DNA of 64,000 nucleotides from positions 1-64,000 of the forward strand of contig JAITFP010000087.1 of assembly GCA_031281275.1 (NCBI GenBank), in the 5' to 3' direction. The notes under the pieces were generated by a model, which was not told the origin of the DNA, ran no database searches, and saw nothing but the letters and a program-made list of their open reading frames with translations. Below are positions 8,866-17,601 of the stretch, one piece after another. The position numbers were made by a program, and so were the translations under genes. The DNA comes from Candidatus Fibrimonadaceae bacterium (GTDB taxonomy: Bacteria > Fibrobacterota > Fibrobacteria > Fibrobacterales > Fibrobacteraceae). The stretch's first letter is position 1. Each line of letters begins with the position of its first letter.

Positions 8866-9234
8866 ATGGAGTGTTTAAAACAAACAATAAAAAGCAAAAA
8901 AGTGCAAAATTTTGTTCACTTGCCAAATTCCTTTCTTGATTACGATGAACTAGAAGTAATCATCACACCTATTATTTCCAATGATTTATTAGAGAGAAAA
9001 AAACGTGCGAAACACGATATTGACATAATTAATGCAAATGCCGCTCGCTTAAATAGAGAATCAGAAGAAAATCTCTTGTTTCAGGATATTCGTAACTCAC
9101 TTCCACCTATAAAACCCAAACGTCCCAAGTGGCACGGCGGCTGTGAAAAGGGGGATTTGGATTATTTCAACAAGGGGCAAATACCACAAAAGCTTTGCGG
9201 AACGCAAACGAAGCGCACCTGTGAAAATCAATAA
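8866..9234 (+). CDS. small antitoxin-like protein, duplicated gene copy 1
   Basis: MECLKQTIKSKKVQNFVHLPNSFLDYDELEVIITPI..., ~97% identical at DNA level to 12668-12888. Confidence 0.5.
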   Translation: MECLKQTIKSKKVQNFVHLPNSFLDYDELEVIITPIISNDLLERKKRAKHDIDIINANAARLNRESEENLLFQDIRNSLPPIKPKRPKWHGGCEKGDLDYFNKGQIPQKLCGTQTKRTCENQ

Positions 9235-10206
9235 AAAATCTGCGGCAAATTTTATGGCAAAAGGAATCAAAAAGTAAGCAGGCAAAATTCCAAATAGCAC
9301 TAGCCAGGGACAAACAAAAAGCCAAACAAAAAAAGCGTAAATGCAAAACAAAAATGCAGAATAAACTTTGCTCTCGTATTTTGCCCCATTGCTCCCCCAG
9401 CGAGCGCGTTGCTGCAAAAGAGCCATCCACGAATCAACCGGAGCGGTTGGCATAATCCCACTTGTGTCCCAGTTATAGGCAAATTTGGTTCCCTCGATTT
9501 TTGCCATTCTGTGAATGAGCATATCATCATCGCCAGAGGCTAAATCGTAAAGCCCTTCAAAACCTCCGCACTTGAAAAACAAATCCCTGCTATATCCAAG
9601 AGATGCCGCGCTTGCCACAAGAGGCTTGTTTCGGTTATATCCAGCTGCTTCAATTAAGGTAAAACCGAGTGTTTCCAATTTTTGGTATGAGTGCAAAAAA
9701 CTTTTTTTCCCATTATTCGCCTTTGAACCCTGCACAACAGAAGCACCGCTAGCATAAAGAGCAGCCATTGAATTTAACCAATTTGGAGGAGGAACGCAAT
9801 CCGCATCCATTATCAAAAGAAATTCCCCTTTTGCCGCTAAAAAACCTGTATTCAACGCTCTCTTTTTTGGCGAAGCAATTTGAGGCGAGTCTTGCGGAAT
9901 ATTTATAACCGAAAAATTTGGATGCGTTTCGCAAAAAGCCATAACAATTTCCGGTGACTTATCCGTTGAACGGTCATTTACAATTATAACTTCCCATTCC
10001 CCTGCGTATTTTTGAGCATTCACGGCATTTAAGGTAGCTTCAATGAATGTTTCTTCGTTTCGCATTGGGATTATTATGGAAACGTTGGGGAGTTGAGAGC
10101 TAGGAGTTGAGAGCCCGGAGTTGTTTTTTAGGAGACCTAGCCATAGGTATAGCATTAGTCCTAGGTAGGCTAGGGATAGGAGAGAGATGAGAGTTATTAG
10201 GAGCAT
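9097..10206 (-). CDS. family 2 glycosyltransferase, membrane associated
   Basis: VSIIIPMRNEETFIEATLNAVNAQ, VIIVNDRSTDKSPEI, LIMDADCVPPPNWL, QQRARWGSNGAKY, flanking TM segments. Confidence 0.9.
   Translation of the reverse strand: MLLITLISLLSLAYLGLMLYLWLGLLKNNSGLSTPSSQLPNVSIIIPMRNEETFIEATLNAVNAQKYAGEWEVIIVNDRSTDKSPEIVMAFCETHPNFSVINIPQDSPQIASPKKRALNTGFLAAKGEFLLIMDADCVPPPNWLNSMAALYASGASVVQGSKANNGKKSFLHSYQKLETLGFTLIEAAGYNRNKPLVASAASLGYSRDLFFKCGGFEGLYDLASGDDDMLIHRMAKIEGTKFAYNWDTSGIMPTAPVDSWMALLQQRARWGSNGAKYESKVYSAFLFCIYAFFVWLFVCPWLVLFGILPAYFLIPFAIKFAADFLLIFTGALRLRSAKLLWYLPLVEIIQIPLFTAAVPLGTFGFYRWK
9103..9138 (+). repeat. 36-bp direct repeat copy 2
   Basis: ccacctataaaacccaaacgtcccaagtggcacggc; encodes PPIKPKRPKWHG; degenerate third copy near 12941-12970. 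Confidence 0.75.
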
Positions 10207-10256
10207 AGTTGGGATTGTATGGTTATAATATAGTAAAGTTTTCTATATTCCTTCAA

Positions 10257-11723
10257 ATGCGTTCTGCCCCTCTTTTTGTTTTGTTATTGTTTGCTCTTGC
10301 CGCTTATGGACAGGAAGAGCAAAAGCGAGTTGCCATATTGAATACCGAAGATGATGGCGAACCTCAGTTGGAATTTACGGATTTAAATTATTTAAATGCG
10401 AGGTTGCGCGAGATAGCTGTTAAAATGCTGCCCGAAGATAAGTACTCCGTTATGAGCGTTCAGAGCATAATAGACAAGATGGGTTCAAAGGAGAATGCCC
10501 GAAAGATGTGCAAAGAAGCGACTTGCATGGCAGAGATAGGCAGGAAAATAAGTGCTGCTTATATAGGGCAGGCTAGGCTAGGTCGTTTTAGCGGCAATTT
10601 TACCATAAGCATGGAATTGTACAATTCAGGCAGCGGTGTTTTAGTTGGATCCTTTACGGGAGATTCTAAAAACGTGCCTGGCTTGCTCACGGTTTTAAAT
10701 AAAGAGGCACCCCAAATGTATGGCAAAATGCCAGGTGTGAAAGTAGCTTCCGCCACTCCTTCCGTTGCTGGTGGCATAAGCGGTGTACAGAAAGCAACTT
10801 CTTATGAGGCAGACAACGAGGAAAAGCTGTACGTGGTCAATTTAAGCACCGACCCCTCTGGGGCGGCTTTGAGCTTTGATGGCGTGCCTTCCTCCAAATG
10901 TCTAAAAACGCCGTGCAAGGCAGAGCTAGCTGGCGGCAACGTGCGCGTAATAGCCGCATTGGAGCAGTACGAAATGGCAGACACAACAGTTTTTATAAGC
11001 CGCAACAACCAGAGCATATCGATAAAATTGAAATCCAATTTTGGTGTTTTGGAGATAAAGCCCGCTTACTTGGAGGGCATAGGCGAAAATGAGAAGTGGA
11101 GTTTAGACATAAACGGCAAGTCATATCGTTCTTTTGAGAACAGGTTTTCTCCCGGCAATTACAATGTAAAGCTAAATCACAGATGCTACGAGGCTTTAAG
11201 TTTTGATGTAGGCATAAACAAGGGTAGCCGTGAGGTTTTTGATATGTTAAGCCACCTAACGCTAAAGAAAGGCGGCTTGGCTTTGAGCGCGGAGCGAGAT
11301 GGCGAGCCATCGAGCGAGCCAGTTTTTGTGAACGGCAGGCGAGTGGGAGACACACCCTTTAGCGATGCTGTTCCTCTGTGTTCTAAAATAGAGATAGGGG
11401 ATAAAATGGAAGTTGTGAATGTTGCTTTGAAGTACAATGAAAAGGTGAAGTACACGCACAAGAGCAATGTTTATGTGCCTGCCAATAAGCCTAGCAATAC
11501 TAGTTTTTGGGTTGCCCTTGGCTTGGATGTGCTGGGTGCGGCGATTATTTACGCGGGGTATGGAAAACACAATGAGATGTGGGATGCACATGATAGATAC
11601 TACGGGATAGGTTCTGACAGTGCTTGGGAAGAAGTGGAAAACTATCGCAGTAGCAGGAATATGCTTTATACCATTGGCACTATGCTTTTGGTTTCGGGAG
11701 TAGGGGTACATATATGGTTTTAA
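10257..11723 (+). CDS. CsgG-like protein with PEGA-like region(s), module copy B
   Basis: Paralogue of 4645-5445; extra segment YVVNLSTDPSGAALSFDGVPSSKCLKTPCKAELAGGNVRVIAALEQYE is PEGA-like; same C-terminus SGVGVHIWF. Confidence 0.65.
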   Translation: MRSAPLFVLLLFALAAYGQEEQKRVAILNTEDDGEPQLEFTDLNYLNARLREIAVKMLPEDKYSVMSVQSIIDKMGSKENARKMCKEATCMAEIGRKISAAYIGQARLGRFSGNFTISMELYNSGSGVLVGSFTGDSKNVPGLLTVLNKEAPQMYGKMPGVKVASATPSVAGGISGVQKATSYEADNEEKLYVVNLSTDPSGAALSFDGVPSSKCLKTPCKAELAGGNVRVIAALEQYEMADTTVFISRNNQSISIKLKSNFGVLEIKPAYLEGIGENEKWSLDINGKSYRSFENRFSPGNYNVKLNHRCYEALSFDVGINKGSREVFDMLSHLTLKKGGLALSAERDGEPSSEPVFVNGRRVGDTPFSDAVPLCSKIEIGDKMEVVNVALKYNEKVKYTHKSNVYVPANKPSNTSFWVALGLDVLGAAIIYAGYGKHNEMWDAHDRYYGIGSDSAWEEVENYRSSRNMLYTIGTMLLVSGVGVHIWF

Positions 11724-12544
11724 GATTTTTTCTATTCGCAAGTATATTTCTTTTAACATACTGCTCAGTGCCTGAGCGTGACAGTCCGTATGATCCGAAA
11801 GGCATTAATTATCAAGAACGTCAGTCGTCTAGTTCCTCGTATATTAAGCCTAGTTCAAGCTCTGTGCCGAGCAGTAGCTCTGTTGCTCCGCCGCCTTCTT
11901 CGTCAAGCTCAAAGCCTAGCAGTTCTTCTGCTGGGAGTGTGCCAAGCGGTGGCAAGGGCAATAACATATCGGCTTATAAAACCAAGATAATCGGCACACA
12001 GACTTGGATGGCTGAGAATTTGAATTATGCCGTTGCAGGCAGCAAGTGCGGCAATGGCAGCAGTCTAAGCGATGCAAATACTACAACTTGTGATACCTAC
12101 GGTCGTCTTTACAATTGGGCAACGGCAATGGTTCTTGATGCTAGCTGCAATTCTAGTTCTTGTGCATACCAAGTAGGTTCAAATCATCGTGGAATATGCC
12201 CGGAAGGTTGGCATATACCTAGCAATGATGATTGGAACAAGTTGGTAAATTACATTGAGAGCAGCAATAGTTGTAGTGATTGTGCAGCTAGTTATTTGAA
12301 AGCGACTAGTGGCTGGAACGAAGGTGGCAATGGCACAGTCAATTATGGCTTTTCCGCCCTACCGGGCGGCTTCGGCAGTTCGGGCAGTTTCGGCGGTGTC
12401 GGCGACTACGGCTACTGGTGGAGTGCCAGTGAGAGCAGTAGCGACCACACTTACCGCCGACGCATGAACTACGGCGATGAGTACGTGATCTGGGACAGCG
12501 TCGATAAGGGCCGCATGTTCAGCGTTCGTTGCTTGCAGGACTAA
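11714..12544 (+). CDS. FISUMP lipoprotein, module copy B, VR-like C-terminus
   Basis: MVLRFFLFASIFLLTYC...RDSPYDPKGINY, Ser linker, FISUMP domain ending WWSASESSSDHTYRRRMNYGDEYVIWDSVDKGRMFSVRCLQD. Confidence 0.88.
   Translation: MVLRFFLFASIFLLTYCSVPERDSPYDPKGINYQERQSSSSSYIKPSSSSVPSSSSVAPPPSSSSSKPSSSSAGSVPSGGKGNNISAYKTKIIGTQTWMAENLNYAVAGSKCGNGSSLSDANTTTCDTYGRLYNWATAMVLDASCNSSSCAYQVGSNHRGICPEGWHIPSNDDWNKLVNYIESSNSCSDCAASYLKATSGWNEGGNGTVNYGFSALPGGFGSSGSFGGVGDYGYWWSASESSSDHTYRRRMNYGDEYVIWDSVDKGRMFSVRCLQD
12353..12540 (+). repeat. VR-like region (VR2 candidate), not templated by the TR in this window
   Basis: Homologous to TR/VR1 but with a one-codon gap and many non-adenine differences (acg>agt, ggt>ggc); 3' end also differs. 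Confidence 0.5.
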
Positions 12545-12667
12545 GCGCTTTTACGCGCCCGCCGCTAGCGAAGCAGGCGGTGTAAACCTAAGGCTGTGGG
12601 CGTTTATGTATGTCATAATGTTGGGGCGTTTTGGCGAGTTTTTTTTGAATTTACTATATTCAATGTT

Positions 12668-12895
12668 ATGGAGTGTTTAAAACAAACGTTAAAAAGCAAA
12701 AAAGTGCAAAATTTTGTTCACTTGCCAAATTCCTTTCTTGATTACGATGAACTAGAAGTAATCATCACGCCTATTATTTCCAATGATTTATTAGAGAGAA
12801 AAAAACGTGCGAAACACGATATTGACATAATTAATGCAAATGCCGCTCGCTTAAATATAGAATCGGAAGAAAATCTTTTGTTTCAAACGAACTAA
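12668..12895 (+). CDS. small antitoxin-like protein, duplicated gene copy 2 (shorter C-terminus)
   Basis: MECLKQTLKSKKVQNFVHLPNSFLDYDELEVIITPI...LLFQTN; duplicate of the 8866 gene. Confidence 0.45.
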   Translation: MECLKQTLKSKKVQNFVHLPNSFLDYDELEVIITPIISNDLLERKKRAKHDIDIINANAARLNIESEENLLFQTN

Positions 12896-12978
12896 ACAAT
12901 GCTTTATCCATAGCTCTTGGGATAGAAACTTAGACAATCCAAACGTTCCAAGTAGCACAGCGGCTGTGAAATTCTGGT

Positions 12979-15321
12979 TCAAACAATCTCAGGCCAAGGA
13001 TGCTTAGGATATCTGCCTCTCAATTCCTTTCTCACTTCTGGATAAGTGTTTTTCCAAAAATCGCTTAAATTCCAAGTTTTTTGAGCTGTGCGGTAATTGG
13101 GAGCCAAAATATCGTAGCGAACTCTCAAACGATTTTCTGCTATAAAATGCTCGCCTTGCATACCCATAAAATCTGCGATTCGGGCGGAAAGCTCAACTAT
13201 GCCATCTGGATTGTATATGTATTTTGCAATTCTGCCGTTTTTGAGTTTCAGGGAATTTGGAAAATTTTTGTACAGCCAATCAAGCCAATAGGTTCCGAAA
13301 TATTCTTCAAGAATTTTTCTATATCGTTCTTCGCTCAAATCCTTTAACAAAAAAATACCACTGCAAAATTCGTCCATAATTAAGCAAAAATCTTCTTCGT
13401 CCCATTTGGGAAAATTATGTTCGGGAAAAAGTTTGGTTGCTAACTTCATTTTTGCGAGTAGGCTTAAATTTGAATCGGTTTGCCACTGGCTTGTAAAATC
13501 CTCTTTTGCCATTAAAATTTTCCACGCCTCGGCGGTTTGATTTTCCAAAGATTTGCGCTCTTCCACAGAACATTCTTCCTTGCTAAAATCGCTAACTCGC
13601 ATAGCCACAAATTGTTTTTGAGACGGCTTCCATTGAAGTTCCATTTTAGAAGTGCTACTTTGCAAATATTTGTCAGGAACTGGAGCGTAAAGGCTTGCGC
13701 TTGTTTTTTGCAATTTGGCGTTTTCGCTGCGCATCAAACCCAAAACCAAAATCGCTTTTTCTTTTGACTCGCAAAAAACAGAAAGTCCATCTTTGGTTTT
13801 GTAATATTGCTCTCCATCGCTTTTAAAAGCAAGTGCATTAGGGAAGGCAGAAATGAGAAATTCCAGACCACTAGCCACTAGCCACTCCCCACCAGCCATA
13901 TAATACCGCTGCAGCTGCTCAAAATGTAATTTTTCTTCGCGCTGCCATTTACCCCTGCCTTCTAAAAAATCCTCTGCCAAATGCAAAATATTTCCGCTTT
14001 TATTTTCGCTCTCCAAAAGCATTGTTATTGCCAAAATATTCTTTGAAAGTGCTTTTTGCAAAGCTAGCGCAACGGCAAGTTCCAATGATTGCACAGGGAT
14101 ATGCAAAACTTTTTTGCCTAGCTCGGTTATTTTTTCTTCATTTATCAAATTTAAATTTTCCAGTTTTTGCAAAGCAGAATTTTCTTTTTGTTTTGGCAAT
14201 TCAGTCAATAAATCAAAAGACACTCCTAGTGAAATTTTTTGCAGCAAAAATCTCTCCACATTCACACGCTCAATTTCGGGTTTTATGGATGCCAAAAAAT
14301 TTGCCTCTTCACGCTCGCTCCACAGGCGTATGCACAAGCCTTTTTGCGTTCTCCCTGCTCTTCCTGTTCTTTGCACCGCGTTTTGCATAGCGATTCGCGA
14401 AAGCCTCAGCGTTCTTAGACCCAGTCCAGAATCGTCAAAAGCCATGCGTTCAAAACCGGAATCTATGACCACTTTTACATTTGGAATGGTTAGAGATGTT
14501 TCTGCGATATTCGTTGTGAAAATTATCCTTGTGCTTTCGCTTGGCTCAAATATTTTTTCCTGTTCCTCTTTTAATTGACCGCCAAAAAGAGAGTAAAGTT
14601 CAGGGGAATTTTTACCAAGGCTCTCTGCCACACGTGCCCTACAAGCGGAAATTTCCGCTTTCCCTGGCAAAAAAACTAACACAGTTCCATTGATTTCGTT
14701 GTATAAAACGCTTTTAACTGCTCGCTCCACTTGGCTAACAAGAGGCTCGCTCGCTTTTGCTTCTTGCCTAATTATCTCAACAGGAAAACCTGGGTTTTCA
14801 ACCTTTAAACACTTCACTCCCAAATATTTTTCCAAAGCCTCTCTTTCCAATTCCGCAGAAAGCACTGCTACCCTTTGCCCTTTTGAGAGAGCAAACCCCA
14901 AAAGCAAATCCATATCCGCTCTACGCTCGTGGAATTCGTCAAAGATTAACCAATCAGGGTATATGGTGTGGGTTTCAGCGAGGAAACTGCCGTAGGTTTG
15001 GAATAGGATTCTTGTGTTTTTGGAGGTTTTGGATTCAAAGCGAAATTTGTAGCCTACGGTTTCTCCTACTGGTTCTTTATAAAATTTTGCTAAGAATTTT
15101 GCTAACTCTCTTGCTGCTAGCTGGCGAGGTTGCAATACCGTTACTCTACCTTGCTCGCCTGCGAGCAACCACGGCAAGAAAGAGGATTTTCCCGTGCCTG
15201 TGGGGGCTGTTAGCAAAAGATGCTTTTGTTGCTTCAAGCGCAGTTCTATTTCTGCTTTTGAGGCGGCTAGTGGAAAATTTATCAATATTCCATTTTCCTT
15301 TTTGGTCTGAACATTGCCCAC
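12979..15321 (-). CDS. hrpB: ATP-dependent helicase HrpB (DEAH-type)
   Basis: LLTAPTGTGKSSFLPWLL, FDEFHER, FTTNIAETSLTIPNVKVVIDSG, QRTGRAGRTQKG. Confidence 0.93.
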   Translation of the reverse strand: MGNVQTKKENGILINFPLAASKAEIELRLKQQKHLLLTAPTGTGKSSFLPWLLAGEQGRVTVLQPRQLAARELAKFLAKFYKEPVGETVGYKFRFESKTSKNTRILFQTYGSFLAETHTIYPDWLIFDEFHERRADMDLLLGFALSKGQRVAVLSAELEREALEKYLGVKCLKVENPGFPVEIIRQEAKASEPLVSQVERAVKSVLYNEINGTVLVFLPGKAEISACRARVAESLGKNSPELYSLFGGQLKEEQEKIFEPSESTRIIFTTNIAETSLTIPNVKVVIDSGFERMAFDDSGLGLRTLRLSRIAMQNAVQRTGRAGRTQKGLCIRLWSEREEANFLASIKPEIERVNVERFLLQKISLGVSFDLLTELPKQKENSALQKLENLNLINEEKITELGKKVLHIPVQSLELAVALALQKALSKNILAITMLLESENKSGNILHLAEDFLEGRGKWQREEKLHFEQLQRYYMAGGEWLVASGLEFLISAFPNALAFKSDGEQYYKTKDGLSVFCESKEKAILVLGLMRSENAKLQKTSASLYAPVPDKYLQSSTSKMELQWKPSQKQFVAMRVSDFSKEECSVEERKSLENQTAEAWKILMAKEDFTSQWQTDSNLSLLAKMKLATKLFPEHNFPKWDEEDFCLIMDEFCSGIFLLKDLSEERYRKILEEYFGTYWLDWLYKNFPNSLKLKNGRIAKYIYNPDGIVELSARIADFMGMQGEHFIAENRLRVRYDILAPNYRTAQKTWNLSDFWKNTYPEVRKELRGRYPKHPWPEIV
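13868..13897. repeat. CCACTAGCC-family dispersed repeat inside hrpB
   Basis: ccactagccactagccactccccaccagcc; closely related to 4579-4607 ccactagccactagccattccccactagc. Confidence 0.5.
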
Positions 15322-16790
15322 AATAAACCGCCGTGTTCGGCATTTGCCATAATTGCAGAGGCATTGCTATCGGTGCTGAGGGCAAGCGCGGCTATTAGAG
15401 CTGCTTGCTCTTCTTCATCTGGTACGTGAATATTCTCCAGAACTTCTTGTACCCTATTTTCGTAAGTCAAGTGCGTTCCTGTCCATTTGAGGTTTAAAAA
15501 ATCTGGATGTTTTAACACGCCGCGCAAAAAGGGGAGTGTTGTGCTTATGCCTTCTATGCGGTAGTTGGCAAGGGCAGATTCCATATTTGAAATTGCCTTT
15601 TCCCTTGTGCTGGCATAAGCCATAATTTTTGCCAAAACAGATTCGTAGTTGGCAGAAACCGTGTCGCCAGAAACATAGGGGCTTTGAACCACTATTCCAT
15701 CACCAAAGGGAACGAACATTCTCTCTATTTTGCCAGGAGATGCGGAGAAATTGCTGTATGGATCCATAGCGTCCACATTCACAGCTATAACAGAGCCTTC
15801 TGTTCTAATGCCGTCTTTTTGCAGCAAAAGAGATTCACCAGAATACAACCTTATTTGCTCGCGCAAAACGTCCACGCCTGTTAGCAGGTTGGTGACTCCG
15901 TGAAAATGCTGGATGTTTTCTTTAACATCTAAGAGATAAATATCATTTTCGGAAATGAGAAATTCTACATTCGCGTAACCCACAACATCAAGACCATCTA
16001 TAAGAGCTGGAAGCATAGCCATTATTTTGCCTCTGTTTTCTTTTGACAGATAAGGGCTTGGGCTTTCTACCAGCAATTTGCGAAAACGAAACTGCACAGA
16101 ACCTTCTATTTCTGGGAGAATTATATGTTTGCCTTTTTTATCGCGCAGAACGGGGAAAGAGATTATATGTGGATGGGTTAATGTTTTTTCTAAATAAAGG
16201 CTTTTTTCATAGCCAAAACGCTCGCACTGGCGAAGCACGCTATCTATGGCGGTTTGCAATTCCATTGCATTTTTTGCCTCTCTAATGCACCTGCCACTTG
16301 CTGCTCCTGCCGCTTTTACCATTAATGGATATGATATATGCTCTGCCTCTTTTGATAATTTTGCAGTATCTTCAAAAACTTCGCTGTGCGGCAAAATCGC
16401 AAGCCCTGCTTTTATGGCAACAGCGTTTAGCAATTTTTTTTCTTCGGCTATGGTGCGACCCTTAGCCAACCTAGAAGAGGATATAAAGGCAATGCCAAAA
16501 GTGGATAATTTTTTGCTGAGTTCCGTGCTTGCTGCCAAAAATCCATATCCAGGATGAACGGCGTCTGCTTTGCATTCCATTGCTGCCAGCACAACCTGCT
16601 CCACATCCAAATACGGAGAACTAGTTTTGTTTGAACTAATAACAATAGCACGGCTTGCCTCGCGCACCCCCACCTGATTAAAATCACTTTCTTCACAAAG
16701 AGCCACTGCCTCTGCCCCAAGGCTTTTAATTGCCCTAACACACGCCGCCTGTGTAAGCCCCCTATTTGCAACCAAAACTCTTTTATACAT
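15282..16790 (-). CDS. biotin carboxylase-like protein with altered catalytic motifs
   Basis: MYKRVLVANRGLTQAACVRAIKSLG, DAVHPGYGFLA, YPLMVKAAGAASGRCIR; canonical EMNTRIQVEHPVTE aligns with DVKENIQHFHGVTN. Confidence 0.8.
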   Translation of the reverse strand: MYKRVLVANRGLTQAACVRAIKSLGAEAVALCEESDFNQVGVREASRAIVISSNKTSSPYLDVEQVVLAAMECKADAVHPGYGFLAASTELSKKLSTFGIAFISSSRLAKGRTIAEEKKLLNAVAIKAGLAILPHSEVFEDTAKLSKEAEHISYPLMVKAAGAASGRCIREAKNAMELQTAIDSVLRQCERFGYEKSLYLEKTLTHPHIISFPVLRDKKGKHIILPEIEGSVQFRFRKLLVESPSPYLSKENRGKIMAMLPALIDGLDVVGYANVEFLISENDIYLLDVKENIQHFHGVTNLLTGVDVLREQIRLYSGESLLLQKDGIRTEGSVIAVNVDAMDPYSNFSASPGKIERMFVPFGDGIVVQSPYVSGDTVSANYESVLAKIMAYASTREKAISNMESALANYRIEGISTTLPFLRGVLKHPDFLNLKWTGTHLTYENRVQEVLENIHVPDEEEQAALIAALALSTDSNASAIMANAEHGGLLWAMFRPKRKMEY

Positions 16791-16852
16791 AAGTCCTCTA
16801 AAATTTGATAAGAATTTTATAATATAGTAAATGTATTTTCTATATTATTATC

Positions 16853-17158
16853 ATGGATATACCTTCTGTTTCTGCGCTTTCGGCAAGCTCGCTTAGAATG
16901 GATATAAGCGCGCACGATGTTGCCAATATAAATACGCCCGGTTTTTCGCAAAGCCGTCCTGTTCAGACTTCGCAAAAGCCTGGTACGGAAATTTCGGCAA
17001 TTCAAAAAATAAACTCTGCAACACCAGATTTTTCTGCAACAGACCTTGCAGAAGAGGCTGTGGAGCAAATAAAGAGCGAAAAAGATTTTGCCGCCAATGC
17101 CGCTGTTATCAAAACTCAAGATAAAATGTACGGCGAGGCTATAGATTTGGTTGTTTGA
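16853..17158 (+). CDS. short flagellar basal-body-rod-like protein
   Basis: SALSASSLRMDISAHDVANINTPGFSQSR (rod N-term motif) and C-terminal helix DFAANAAVIKTQDKMYGEAIDLV; 101 aa. Confidence 0.7.
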   Translation: MDIPSVSALSASSLRMDISAHDVANINTPGFSQSRPVQTSQKPGTEISAIQKINSATPDFSATDLAEEAVEQIKSEKDFAANAAVIKTQDKMYGEAIDLVV

Positions 17159-17601
17159 GCGAGCATTTCTTTAACAGTTAGCTTGCTGCAAGGGTCTATA
17201 AAATCCGGCGCAATATCACATAAGGGGCGCAAAACAAATTCTCTCTCAGAAATGTAGGGATGCGGAATTGTTAGAATTTCGCTTTTTATAATTTCATTTC
17301 CACAGTAAAGCAAATCCAAGTCTATTTCTCGCTCTTTCCATTTTTCCCGTTTTTGCCTGCCAAGTTTCTGCTCAATATTTTTGCAAATCTCTAAAAGTTC
17401 ATAAGGAGTTTTTTTTGAACTGAATCCAATAACTTGATTTAAAAAATTTGCCTGCTCTGTTTTGCCCCAAGGCTGAGTTTCATAAATTTGGCTCTCTTGC
17501 CAGTTTAGTGGCTCACTCTTTTTTAACAAAGCTCTAGCCTCTGCAAGCCTTTTTTCGCGTGGCTCTATGTTTGTGCCTAGAGAGATATAGATTTGCAGCA
17601 T
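17116..17601 (-). CDS. folK: HPPK, 2-amino-4-hydroxy-6-hydroxymethyldihydropteridine pyrophosphokinase
   Basis: YISLGTNIEPREKRL, IYETQPWG, FLNQVIGF, EREIDLDLLYCG, IPHPYISEREFVLRPLCDIAPDF. Confidence 0.93.
   Translation of the reverse strand: MLQIYISLGTNIEPREKRLAEARALLKKSEPLNWQESQIYETQPWGKTEQANFLNQVIGFSSKKTPYELLEICKNIEQKLGRQKREKWKEREIDLDLLYCGNEIIKSEILTIPHPYISEREFVLRPLCDIAPDFIDPCSKLTVKEMLAQTTKSIASPYILS

Noticed and set aside
8794-9138. 36-bp direct repeats as a CRISPR array
   Set aside because: Only two near-perfect copies 309 bp apart, partly coding; no array periodicity or cas genes.
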